DNA from: Kofleriaceae bacterium
Lineage (GTDB): Bacteria > Myxococcota_A > Polyangia > Haliangiales > Haliangiaceae
Direction of reading: 5' to 3'
DNA: 52,951 bases
Assembly: GCA_018058095.1 (NCBI GenBank)
Contig: JAGPCO010000045.1
Span: 1 to 52,951 of the forward strand
Shown: in pieces, positions 18,460-26,648 of the stretch
How the letters are laid out: the number at the start of each line of letters is the position of its first letter
How positions within the stretch are numbered: the stretch's first letter is position 1
Program-made: the position numbers and the translations under genes
The notes under the pieces: generated by a model
Seen by the model: only the letters and a program-made list of their open reading frames with translations
Told to the model about the DNA's origin: nothing
The model's database searches: none

Positions 18460-19884
18460 TCAGGGTCGAGTCACCACCCGCGCCTGCCGCGCCAGGTGAC
18501 GGGCGAACGACGCCATCACCCAGGCGTGGACCCGGGCCTGGGTGGCCCGGTACAGCCACCACGGCAGGCTGGGCGCGAAGTCGAAGACGGCCGTGAGCAG
18601 CGTGCCGCCGCCGAGCACCTGGCGCAGCTCGAACCGGCCGCGTGAGCCGCGCGCCACCAGCGTGCCGGCGGTGACGAAGAACAGCTGGCGGCCCGGCGTG
18701 CTGCGCTCGGCGGCGTGGGTCAGCACCAGCAGCGGCGCGCGTACGCCGCGCAGGTAGAAGCGGGCGCTGCCGTCGTCGTCACGCTCGGCCCGCAGCAGGC
18801 CCGACAGCCGGCGCGGCAGCCAGCGTACGTACTCGCGCGCCGCCCACGCCGCGTCGGCCTCGGCCGGCAGCCGCATGCGCTGGACCGAGCGCACCAGCGA
18901 GGCCGGCCGGGCCCGCGCGCGCCGCTTCGGCGCGGCCGTCGCCGTCGCCGTCGCCGTCGTGGGCGTCGTCGTCGCCAGCGCCTGCGCCAGCGCCTGCCGC
19001 GTCGACATCGGCGTCACCCCGGCCAGCGCGGCCAGGCGCAGGTCGCGCGCCACCATCTCGTGGCGCAGGCTCTCGACCAGCGGCCCGACCAGCTCGGCCG
19101 GCGCGCCGCTGAACAGCGACACCCACAGCCGCGACAGCCGTGGTGAGAACAGCGGCACCGAAAGCATGCGCCGCCGCAGGCCGAGCGCCGCCGCCGTCTG
19201 CTCCATCAGGTCGCGATAGGTGATGACCTCGGGTGAGCCGAGGTCGTAGGTCTGGCCCTCGCACTCGGGCCGGCCCACCACGTAGGCGAGCTGCGCCACC
19301 AGGTCGTCGAGCGCGACCGGCTGGGTCCGGGTGCTGGTCCAGCGCGGGCACAACATCACCGGCAGCCGGCGCACCAGGTTGACCAGCATGTCGAACGACG
19401 AGCCGCCGGCGCCGATGACCAGGCCCGCTCGCAGCACCGTGACCGCCGCGCCGTGCCCGCGCAGCGCGTCCTCGACCTCGAGCCGGCTGCGCAGGTGCGG
19501 CGAAAGCGGCCCGTCCGGGGTCAGCCCGCCCAGGTACACGATCTGCCGCACCCCGGCGCGGGCCGCGGCGCGCGCGAAGTTGTCGGCGCACAGCAGGTCG
19601 AAGTCGGCGAACCCGCCCTGGGTCAGCCGCGCCGACGGCATCATGCTGTGCACCAGGTACAGCGCGACGTCGGCCCCCTCCAGCGCGTGCTCGGCCTCGC
19701 GCAGGTTGAACAGGTCGGCCGCCCGGAACGCGGCCGGGTCGGCGTCGGCCGGCACCGAGCGGGCGATGCCCACCACCTCGAACCGCCCGGCCAGCGCCCG
19801 CGCCACCGCCCGGCCGATGAAGCCGCTGGCCCCGGCGATCGCCACCCGCCGCCGCCTCGCCACCTCGAGCTCACCCACCTGCAT
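18460..19884 (-). CDS. NAD(P)-binding SDR/NmrA-like protein with C-terminal extension
   Basis: 474 aa. The N-terminal Rossmann fold shows GASGFIGRAV (GxxGxxG) at about residues 18-27, followed by YLVHSM and IVYLGGL, as in atypical short-chain dehydrogenase / NmrA-like proteins that act on quinones, lipids or as redox sensors. The segment at about 300-330 is a Thr/Ala linker encoded by a GCCGTC repeat. The C-terminal 140 residues (ending QARVHAWVMASFARHLARQARV) resemble the START/SRPBCC-like domain fused to such proteins in many bacteria. The full length matches two-domain family members (about 480-500 aa). Convergent with lipoprotein paralogue 2; substrate unknown. Confidence 0.82.
   Translation of the reverse strand: MQVGELEVARRRRVAIAGASGFIGRAVARALAGRFEVVGIARSVPADADPAAFRAADLFNLREAEHALEGADVALYLVHSMMPSARLTQGGFADFDLLCADNFARAAARAGVRQIVYLGGLTPDGPLSPHLRSRLEVEDALRGHGAAVTVLRAGLVIGAGGSSFDMLVNLVRRLPVMLCPRWTSTRTQPVALDDLVAQLAYVVGRPECEGQTYDLGSPEVITYRDLMEQTAAALGLRRRMLSVPLFSPRLSRLWVSLFSGAPAELVGPLVESLRHEMVARDLRLAALAGVTPMSTRQALAQALATTTPTTATATATAAPKRRARARPASLVRSVQRMRLPAEADAAWAAREYVRWLPRRLSGLLRAERDDDGSARFYLRGVRAPLLVLTHAAERSTPGRQLFFVTAGTLVARGSRGRFELRQVLGGGTLLTAVFDFAPSLPWWLYRATQARVHAWVMASFARHLARQARVVTRP
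18935..18958 (-). repeat. GCCGTC hexanucleotide tandem repeat (4 units)
   Basis: Four perfect units in the linker of the SDR-like gene encode alternating Thr and Ala on the minus strand. The unit preserves reading frame. Confidence 0.8.
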
Positions 19885-19970
19885 CGCCCAGCCTTAGCGC
19901 CCCGCGCCGCCGCGGCAAGCGCGCCGCCGGCGCATTCGCCGCGGCGTACAATCGCGCCGTCGCGCCAACG

Positions 19971-21071
19971 TCACGGCGCGCGTTCGAGCAGCGGCGCGCA
20001 GGTCGACACCCCGGCGCCGAGGATCGGGACCGGCAGCCCAGACCGGACCAGGCGCGACGCCCGGGTCTTGCGGTCGACCGCGTACACCCGGGTGTCCTCG
20101 TCGAGCGTGAGGAACACGTAGAACGTGCCGCCCCAGTGCGCGAGCGCCCACGCCCTGGCCGATCCGGCCTCGCCGCCGGTTGCGATCTTCATGGCACGGC
20201 TCACCGGCTTGCCGGTCCGGGGCGACAGCTCCTGCACCAGCCCGGCGTCCCCTGGGGTCGACACCGCAGGTGGGACGTAGGCGAACAGCCGCCCGTCCGC
20301 CGTGGTGGTCAGGTCGGGCGTGTAGATCCAGCCGGCCGGTAGTGGGCCGATCGCGCGCCAGCTCGCCGGTGTGCGCGCCAGGTCGAGCGCGCCCAGGCGC
20401 GAGGACGGCCTGTCGTCGTTGACCGAGATCATCAGCACCTCCTGCGGCGGCGACGCGGCGACGTCGCGGACGAAGGCCTGGCCAAACATCATCGGCACGG
20501 AGTCCTCGAAGGCCACCTCGCCAAGGCACGCGCCGGTGACGACCGAGACCCGGAACATTCGCCCGCTGTGGAACAGCACCCAGCCCACGCCGCGCCGGTC
20601 GACCGTCATCGAGAACGGGCTGTCGCCGGCGGCGCAGGTCAACGTGCCGATGCGGCGGAACTCCTCCCCGGGCAGCGCGCGCGGATCGAAGGCGTGCAGC
20701 GTGTTCGCCTTGTCGATCACGTACACCAGCTCCACGCCCTGGGCCTCGCAGGTCTGCGTGCACCTCCCGTGCGCGCACCCATCGGGACACTGCTCGACCT
20801 CCGCGCCCAGGCTGCCGTCGGCCCGGCACGCCGTCACGTTGCCGGCGAAGCACACCCGCGCGCCGGCGCCGGCCTCGCAGCCCGGGGCCACGTTGACCTG
20901 GACGCGCGGCAACGGCGCGGCGTCGCTGACGGCGGTGGTCGGCGCCGGCGTCGGCGCCGGGGCCTGGTCGGTCTTGCCCTCGCAGGCCGCAGTCGCCCAG
21001 ACCAAGGCCAGGGACAGGGCCCACGCCGCGCCCTGGCCCTCGCGGCGCTTCGCTCGAGTTCGCTTCGTCAT
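19971..21071 (-). CDS. Lipoprotein of paralogous pair, propeller-like (copy 2)
   Basis: 366 aa from ATG 21071, which overlaps the stop of the upstream paralogue as ATGA. The signal peptide ends ATAAC (lipobox). A Pro/Ala linker is followed by a cysteine-rich segment (CEAGAGARVCFAGNVTAC...CPDGCAHGRCTQTC). A domain of about 260 aa follows that reads like a surface beta-propeller: VELVYVIDKANTLHAFDPRALPGEEFRRIG, SMTVDRRGVGWVLFHSG, WALAHWGGTFYVF. It ends AGVSTCAPLLE like its neighbour. Unknown function, presumably surface exposed. Confidence 0.86.
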   Translation of the reverse strand: MTKRTRAKRREGQGAAWALSLALVWATAACEGKTDQAPAPTPAPTTAVSDAAPLPRVQVNVAPGCEAGAGARVCFAGNVTACRADGSLGAEVEQCPDGCAHGRCTQTCEAQGVELVYVIDKANTLHAFDPRALPGEEFRRIGTLTCAAGDSPFSMTVDRRGVGWVLFHSGRMFRVSVVTGACLGEVAFEDSVPMMFGQAFVRDVAASPPQEVLMISVNDDRPSSRLGALDLARTPASWRAIGPLPAGWIYTPDLTTTADGRLFAYVPPAVSTPGDAGLVQELSPRTGKPVSRAMKIATGGEAGSARAWALAHWGGTFYVFLTLDEDTRVYAVDRKTRASRLVRSGLPVPILGAGVSTCAPLLERAP

Positions 21072-22093
21072 GGCACCTGCTCCAGCAGTGGCGCGCAGGT
21101 CGACACCCCGGCGCCGACGATCCGCATCGGCAGCTCCGACCGCACCAGGCGCGACCTGCCGGACTTGCCGTCGACCTCGTACACCCGCGAGTCGGACCCG
21201 AGGGTGACGAACACGTAGAACGACCCGCCCCAGTGCGCGACCGCCCACGAGCGCACCAGCTCGTTCTCCGACGTCCGGTCCACCACCAGCGGCCGCCCGA
21301 CCAGCGCGCCGGTGTCGCGGTCGATCTGCTGCACCCGGCCCGCGCCGACCGCGCCGGGCGTGTACGCGTACACCTTGCCGTCGCCGGTCCCGGTCAGCTC
21401 GGCGTTGCGGGCCGCGCCGCGCGGCTGCGCGCCGAGCCGCTGCCAGCGCAGCGGCACCACGTTGGTGTCCATCCAGCCCAGCTCGCGCGGCTCGTCGTGG
21501 CCAGAGGCGTACAGCCGCTCGGTCTCGGCGCCCGGCCCGTCGCTGACGAAGCCCATGCCGAACCGGCGCGGCACCCCCGGCAACGTCGCGACCGAACCCA
21601 GGCAACGACCGTCGACGATCGACACCCGGTGCAGGCTGCCGCCGTCGTACAGCACCCACGCCACCCCGCGCCGGTCGACCGCCATCGAGAACGGCCACTC
21701 CCCGCCCGCACACGCCACCTGCCCGACCTCACGGAACTCCTCGCCCGGCACCGCCCGCGGGTTGAAGCTGTGCAGCCGCTGCCGCTCGTCGACGCCGTAG
21801 ATCAGCTCGACCCCTTGCGCCGCGCACGTGTCGAGGCACGCCCCCGCCGCACACCCATCGCGGCACGTCCGATCCACCGCCCCCAGCTCGCCCCCCACAC
21901 ACGCCACCAGGTCGTTGCCCACACACGTCCGCGCCCCCACGCACCGCGGCGCCGCGTCCACCGTCGGCGCCGGCGCCTCCGCCTCCACCCGCGGCCGCAC
22001 CTGCTCGTCTGGCTCCCGCTCGACCTTGCCCTTGCACCCCCCGCCCGCCGCGACCGCGGCTGCGACGCCCCCCAGCACCAGCCGCCAGCTCAT
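21068..22093 (-). CDS. Lipoprotein of paralogous pair, propeller-like (copy 1)
   Basis: 341 aa with a short lipoprotein signal (MSWRLVLGGVAAAVAAGGGC). It has the same layout as the following gene: acidic/Pro linker, cysteine-rich region (CVGARTCVGNDLVAC...CRDGCAAGACLDTC), then a propeller-like domain (VELIYGVDERQRLHSFNPRAVPGEEFREVG, SMAVDRRGVAWVLYDGG, WAVAHWGGSFYVF, GVSTCAPLLEQ). It overlaps the next gene by 4 nt (ATGA), indicating translational coupling. Likely a tandem duplication. It is divergent from the tRNA gene promoter. Confidence 0.88.
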   Translation of the reverse strand: MSWRLVLGGVAAAVAAGGGCKGKVEREPDEQVRPRVEAEAPAPTVDAAPRCVGARTCVGNDLVACVGGELGAVDRTCRDGCAAGACLDTCAAQGVELIYGVDERQRLHSFNPRAVPGEEFREVGQVACAGGEWPFSMAVDRRGVAWVLYDGGSLHRVSIVDGRCLGSVATLPGVPRRFGMGFVSDGPGAETERLYASGHDEPRELGWMDTNVVPLRWQRLGAQPRGAARNAELTGTGDGKVYAYTPGAVGAGRVQQIDRDTGALVGRPLVVDRTSENELVRSWAVAHWGGSFYVFVTLGSDSRVYEVDGKSGRSRLVRSELPMRIVGAGVSTCAPLLEQVP

Positions 22094-22138
22094 GGCCCGT
22101 TATCGCCCACGGGCCGGCACCTCGCCAGCGGCCTCCCC

Positions 22139-22166
22139 TTGATCTCCCGTCGCCGTGCGGTAGGAT
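22139..22166 (+). promoter_or_regulatory. Sigma-70-type promoter of tRNA-Gly
   Basis: TTGATC at 22139-22144 and TAGGAT at 22161-22166 with a 16-nt spacer, 12 nt before the mature tRNA 5' end. This is a reasonable housekeeping promoter. Confidence 0.6.
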
Positions 22167-22178
22167 GCGCGCAGCTCT

Positions 22179-22250
<72 letters not shown>

Positions 22251-22334
22251 CGATAGTTACGACGTTCGCGACGGCGCTGGGTACGGTCCTGGCTTTCGTC
22301 GGATCTTCTTCGTCGGAGGCTTCTTCTGGGCCTT

Positions 22335-22604
22335 TCAACGGCGATGAGCCTCGACAGTAGCCGGACCGATCGCCGGGGCGAAGTTGACGACGTTCCGAGC
22401 ACGGGCGAGGTGGCCCGGGAGCATGTGCTTGTACAATCCGGTCACCTGCGACTCGCTGTGGCCGAGCACCTCGGCAAGCAGGACGAGGTCGGGCTGATGC
22501 GCGAGGAAGTGGCTCGCGAAGGTATGACGAAGCTGGTGAACGCCCCCGTTGAGCCCGGCCGCGTCACGCACGAGCTGCCACCTCTTGCCAGCCCCAAACG
22601 TTGT
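22335..22604 (-). pseudogene. Tyrosine recombinase (phage integrase) C-terminal remnant
   Basis: A 90-codon open stretch bounded upstream by TAG (complement of 22605-22607) encodes the end of a tyrosine recombinase. HQLRHTFASH contains the H-x-x-R box, LAEVLGHSESQV the conserved LGH, and GLYKHM the nucleophilic Tyr. The N-terminal DNA-binding domains and first catalytic Arg are missing, while an intact integrase has about 300-400 aa. It sits 85 nt after tRNA-Gly, the classic position for the integrase of a tRNA-borne element. A GTG at 22571 could start a short protein, but it would not be active. Confidence 0.85.
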
Positions 22605-22626
22605 CTAGCCCGAATCGGAGGCGCAC

Positions 22627-24840
22627 GTGATTGAAGTCGATCCATACCTTTCCTATTCGTTCCGTCCGTTTCGGATCGGCTTCTGCTGCGAGAACCCATC
22701 CGCTGCAGACATCTACGAGATGGCCTCCCTGAATTGCACCCTTTGGGGCGGTACCTACAACCCCATCATCGACGTCAGCAACATCGACGAGGCGCGCATG
22801 CTCGTCCGTCAGTACGGCTGCGATCTCCTATACGCATTTCACGCATCGTCACAGGCTGTCACTGGATTCGTTTCGTCGTTCCCGGAGCTCAGCTGGATGG
22901 ACTTCAAGCAGGCTCTTTACGACACCGACGACGATGTCAACGTCCCGGTCTTCTTCGACCTGATGTCGTGCTGCATGAACTTCATCAGAATGCCGGACGC
23001 AGTGAACACGTTGCGGGTTCCTCCAGAGCACCCCGCATTCCCTTTCCTCGCCCTGGCGTTCGGAACGCTACCGACGCCGAGTTCACGACTCCCCATCGAC
23101 TACGTCGCGCTGATGGCGCAGAGCGCGCACCCTGTTGTCGATCTTGTTGGGGAAGCGCTGCCAGAGCCGTCGGTGTTGGTGCTCTCCGAACTTGTTCGCC
23201 GTGGGATACGGCACCTTCCCATACGGCGCGAGACAGGCGTCGTCGTCGGCGACACGGCTGACCCGGTCACGCTGCGATCATACTGGAACCTTCGAGCTGC
23301 CGGATTCCGGGCCACGCTCTTCGACCCAAGCAAGCCCGAGGCCTTTGTGCCATGGGTCAAGGCTGAGCTTGAGCGCATCCAAGCGGTGGGAGGCGCATCT
23401 GACTACCAACTGTGGCTAACGTCCGACCTTTCCGAGGTGCCTACCGCTCTCCGCGACACGTTGTCGTCGTTGAACGGAAGTCTTGTTCTTTCGACTACAC
23501 AGAAGGCCTTTTCTCCGACTCTGTCGAGCTACCTCAGTCGTATCCATGGCCTCGATTCTAGGACCGCTCTGCCGCATGTCCGGGTGAGCGGATCACGTCC
23601 GCTGTTCCAGTTCATCCCAGACATGCCGAAGCGGCGATGGCGTTCCTCCATCGCTGGCCACTTCATGCTCGAACTTCGAAGTTCTACGCACACTGACCAG
23701 CCACGCAGTCTGAGTTTTCGGCTTCCGTATATGCCAGACGCCAACCAACTCTTTGCTCGAACCGTAGGCATTCTATCCAAGGACCAGGTGCGCACGCAGA
23801 TCGACGGATTCGGCATCATCTCTGACCAAAGCCAGCGCACCGTCGGCGTACGTGGCGGCTTTGGTGACGAGTTGGTTTCCAACATGTTCGGCGCGATAGA
23901 GATCGAGGCAGCACTGAGCGACGCCGGGCGCTACACGGATCGATTGGTCCGCCACATGGGTGGGCTGCAGAAGTGCAGAGCATTCAAGATCCCTGGAGTT
24001 CGCGAGCTTATTCATGAAACGGCCGGCAACGGTGCAATCACCGCGCCATACGCAACACAACGGATCCGTGGCGCTGTTGCGGGTCAAGCCGCTGACCTGG
24101 ATCGGTTCGATGACCTCGTCCTTCGCGCTGGGCAACGACGCCCCCTGACCGGTGCGATGGTTTGGGACTACCTTCTGCGAAAGCGGGTCTTCCTTCCGGG
24201 CTCCGAGCTGAAGTGTGAAGAGTGCTCGCTTACCTTCTGGGTTTCGATCGACGATCTCCGATCTACGGTCACCTGCACATATTGCGGTGCTGGGCTCGTG
24301 ACAGGTCCGCTGCTCAAGTCGAACCTGGACTGGAAGTACCGGCGGAGCCCGCTGTTCTCCGTCGATGAGAGCTTGCGTGGTTCGGTGTCAGTGCTGCTGA
24401 CCTTGCTCCAGATCCACGCGTGCTTGTTCTCGCACGTGGTAGCGTGGACAACTTCGATGGATCTGGTGTTCTCAGACGGCACACGTTGCGAAACGGACTT
24501 CGCCGTTGCCACGGCGAACACCCTAGAGCCGAGCTGCTTGGTGATCGGGGAGTGCAAGACGAATAGCGAGTTCAACCAGAACGACATCACCAATCTCGTG
24601 AGAGTGAGAAATCATTTTCACGATGCCGAGGTCGACGTCTACATTGTCTTCGCGAAGCTTGCGAAGTTCACAGATGCGGAGCTGAAGCTGATCCGTGACC
24701 AGCCTCCCGAGGCACGCAGCAAGATCGTCTTGTTTGATGCCGAGGCTCTTGAATCGGAGGAGCCATTCAGGGCCACCAAGGTTATGATCCTCGACATGGC
24801 GCGACTAGCTCGCGCCAGCGCTGCGCATTTCGCGTACTGA
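22627..24840 (+). CDS. Zinc-ribbon / PD-(D/E)XK nuclease-like protein, putative defence protein
   Basis: 737 aa from GTG 22627, with a strong GGAGG at 22617-22621. The N-terminal 500 residues match no family I can name; a striking conserved-looking segment is CTLWGGTYNPIIDV near residue 40. A zinc ribbon follows (C530-x2-C533, C550-x2-C553). Then a nuclease-like core: ETDF with D624, and IGECK with E642 and K644, followed by YIVFAKL, which fits the PD-(D/E)XK fold of restriction and repair nucleases. There is no signal peptide or transmembrane helix. Codon use is clearly less GC-biased than in flanking genes, consistent with transfer. It is the first gene of a two-gene operon in the island. 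Anti-phage function is inferred from context only. Confidence 0.82.
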   Translation: MIEVDPYLSYSFRPFRIGFCCENPSAADIYEMASLNCTLWGGTYNPIIDVSNIDEARMLVRQYGCDLLYAFHASSQAVTGFVSSFPELSWMDFKQALYDTDDDVNVPVFFDLMSCCMNFIRMPDAVNTLRVPPEHPAFPFLALAFGTLPTPSSRLPIDYVALMAQSAHPVVDLVGEALPEPSVLVLSELVRRGIRHLPIRRETGVVVGDTADPVTLRSYWNLRAAGFRATLFDPSKPEAFVPWVKAELERIQAVGGASDYQLWLTSDLSEVPTALRDTLSSLNGSLVLSTTQKAFSPTLSSYLSRIHGLDSRTALPHVRVSGSRPLFQFIPDMPKRRWRSSIAGHFMLELRSSTHTDQPRSLSFRLPYMPDANQLFARTVGILSKDQVRTQIDGFGIISDQSQRTVGVRGGFGDELVSNMFGAIEIEAALSDAGRYTDRLVRHMGGLQKCRAFKIPGVRELIHETAGNGAITAPYATQRIRGAVAGQAADLDRFDDLVLRAGQRRPLTGAMVWDYLLRKRVFLPGSELKCEECSLTFWVSIDDLRSTVTCTYCGAGLVTGPLLKSNLDWKYRRSPLFSVDESLRGSVSVLLTLLQIHACLFSHVVAWTTSMDLVFSDGTRCETDFAVATANTLEPSCLVIGECKTNSEFNQNDITNLVRVRNHFHDAEVDVYIVFAKLAKFTDAELKLIRDQPPEARSKIVLFDAEALESEEPFRATKVMILDMARLARASAAHFAY

Positions 24841-24853
24841 GAACTCGCTATTC

Positions 24854-26152
24854 ATGTTTTCTCGTCGAGACATTCAGAAGTCGGTCGAACAGCTGGCAAC
24901 CGTGTTGTCCAAGAAGCAGCTCGTTCTACTGGTGCAAAAACTGAACTCGTCGTCGTTTGAGCAAGTGAGCGCCGAATGGGAGGTTGTGGTCTTAGCGGCG
25001 ATCTCGCGAATCGCGTTGCTGAAGCACGAACACGACAGCGGTGGATCTTCACGACCTGATGTTCGCGCAACGGTCTGCGACCTAGGACTTGAGTTCGTGG
25101 CCGATGTCTGCGCGGTGTCCGACGCAACGATGGAGGACGAGAACCCGGTGGACTTCTTCCGCGACGAGATGTTTGCCGTTGCTCGTGAACTAGGAATTGC
25201 AGGCGCTGGGCTCTTCTTGCATGTGGAGCCGTTGGAGAAGACAGAGCCAAAACAGCGTCGGCTTCTCGCGTTACCGCCGAAGGGCGAGATCCAGCGCTTC
25301 ATTCGGGTCCATGTGCGTCCCTTTTTGCAACAGCTCGCTGCGGAGCCAGCTCTTGACCGCGTCCTTGAGCATTCAGAGGACACCGTTGCTCTTAAGGTCC
25401 GGTACGACGCGAGTGAGCGAAGGATCTCTGGCGGTGGCTGGCCGAACTACACTTGGCCGAGGACGTCAAGGCACAATCCGATGTACAGGATTCTGCAACA
25501 GAAGTCCGACCAACTTCGAGCCTCAGGATTCGATGGCTTGAAAGGGGTCATTGTATGCGACGCTGGTTGCGAGACGCTTGGGAGTCGCAGCGAATCCATC
25601 ACCAATGGCTTCTTCGCGCAGCACCGGAAAACCGTCTCATTCGTCGCGACCCTCAAGATTCCGGACGCGAACACCAGCGTTGGCGGTCGTCCTCGGCTTG
25701 AGACGAAGTGGGATCTATTCTGGAATCCGCACCACGAGGTCACAGATCGCCCGCTGGTCGAAGAGACGTTCGCTCGCGTCGTGGCGCTGTTGCCGCCGGC
25801 CCTCCGAGCTTCCCAATATGCCCGGAACAGATCGTTTGCCCCCGATCTTCGGTACCACCAGTCGTTTGAAGGAGCCTATATGATCGACGGTAGCGGTTCG
25901 CGTGAACGCATTCGTGTCTCCGCCCGAGCTGTGCTCCAGACCTTGGCCGGTAACCTACGATTTCGTGAGTCGTGGGGCTACTCGATCCCCGTGCAAGTGT
26001 TCCAGGCCCAGATCAACGAGGGCCGCATGATCAAGTCGGTCCAGTTGGAACGCTCCGAGCACGACGACGATGACTGGCTCGTGATCGAGTTCGACGATCC
26101 CGATCCGGCGGTGTCCCCCTATCGTGTACCTGACGAATGTGCTCAGGTGTGA
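24854..26152 (+). CDS. Unknown protein, partner of the island nuclease-like protein
   Basis: 432 aa, starting 13 nt after the stop of the nuclease-like gene, so very likely cotranscribed. It is a soluble protein with no known domain that I recognise. The N-terminal half is helical (for example EWEVVVLAAISRIALLKHEHD, SRPDVRATVCDLGLEFVADVCAVSD), a layout that loosely recalls small nuclease cores but lacks an obvious (D/E)xK. The middle contains GLKGVIVCDAGCETLG, and the C-terminus is acidic (EHDDDDWLVIEFDDPDP). Base composition matches its neighbour rather than the chromosome. No good Shine-Dalgarno; translation may be coupled. The two proteins probably form one functional module. Confidence 0.8.
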   Translation: MFSRRDIQKSVEQLATVLSKKQLVLLVQKLNSSSFEQVSAEWEVVVLAAISRIALLKHEHDSGGSSRPDVRATVCDLGLEFVADVCAVSDATMEDENPVDFFRDEMFAVARELGIAGAGLFLHVEPLEKTEPKQRRLLALPPKGEIQRFIRVHVRPFLQQLAAEPALDRVLEHSEDTVALKVRYDASERRISGGGWPNYTWPRTSRHNPMYRILQQKSDQLRASGFDGLKGVIVCDAGCETLGSRSESITNGFFAQHRKTVSFVATLKIPDANTSVGGRPRLETKWDLFWNPHHEVTDRPLVEETFARVVALLPPALRASQYARNRSFAPDLRYHQSFEGAYMIDGSGSRERIRVSARAVLQTLAGNLRFRESWGYSIPVQVFQAQINEGRMIKSVQLERSEHDDDDWLVIEFDDPDPAVSPYRVPDECAQV

Positions 26153-26201
26153 TTTCTGAAGACCGACTACCGCGGGGTTCGCTGTCGACCACTTCAAGCC
26201 T

Positions 26202-26255
26202 TGCGCGAGATTGCCAATCCGAAGGTTGATGGTTCGAATCCCATGTCGCGCTCCA
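26202..26255 (+). pseudogene. tRNA 3' fragment (probable attachment-site scar)
   Basis: The sequence reads like the 3' half of a tRNA: an anticodon-loop-like TTGCCAA at 26211-26217, a T arm GATGG-TTCGAAT-CCCAT at 26228-26244, an acceptor strand GTCGCGC (26245-26251), discriminator T and encoded CCA (26253-26255). No pairing 5' acceptor (GCGCGAC) is found upstream, so it cannot be a working tRNA. It shares GGTTCGAATCCC with tRNA-Gly at 22179. GCC in the loop would also suit a Gly tRNA. It is interpreted as the far attachment site left by integration. Confidence 0.65.
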
Positions 26256-26257
26256 GT

Positions 26258-26443
26258 TCGCGGTCCGACGACGTACTCGACATCTACGGCGACTTTCGGC
26301 GCGGGCTAGTGCTCTGGGACACCGAATCCTTGCGCCCCGCGGCGCTCTGGGCCTAGCGCTTCCACCTCGAGGCCCACTGGGGCGACCACGCGGTCGATGC
26401 GCTCCGTGCGTTGCACCGCGCATGCAAGACGTCTGGCGGGTGA
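26258..26443 (+). pseudogene. DUF5063-like protein remnant with internal stop
   Basis: Translation gives SDDVLDIYGDFRRGLVLW, then a TAG at 26354-26356, then RFHLEAHWGDHAVDALRALHRACK and a TGA. From memory this matches the DUF5063 signature (D-Y-D-L-RG-L, then W-W-RF...HWG.HAVDALR). The TAG falls where the family has Trp, so a TGG-to-TAG change plausibly killed the gene. The 5' end is cut at the tRNA fragment, suggesting the island's insertion truncated it. The following 200 nt (26444-26648) show no gene. Confidence 0.65.
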
Positions 26444-26648
26444 CACCGTCACCAGCCCTCGGACGCATGGCACCTGGTCCGCCGCTGTCCTTGTCAGCGT
26501 TGACGCCGTCGCCGACCTCGACGAACGTCGCCTGACGGCCTCGCCAGCGGCGGCGCGGAGTGTCGCTGGTCGCGCAGACGCTCGGGAGGCTGGCGAAGTC
26601 TCCGCGGGCGGCTCGTGAGCGAGTCTCCAATGTGGGTACCATCGGCGA

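Larger units (their letters stand above)
22251..26255. mobile_element. Low-GC genomic island between tRNA-Gly and a tRNA 3' fragment
   Basis: GC content drops visibly from about 70% or more to around 55% right after the tRNA and returns after 26.2 kb. Contents: a truncated tyrosine recombinase (22335-22604), a two-gene operon with a nuclease-like product (22627-26152) and a terminal tRNA-like 3' fragment. The tRNA and the fragment share GGTTCGAATCCC, suggesting tRNA-directed integration. The acceptor ends differ, so this is not a simple duplication of the tRNA-Gly 3' end. The integrase is dead, so the island is no longer self-mobile. Confidence 0.75.
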
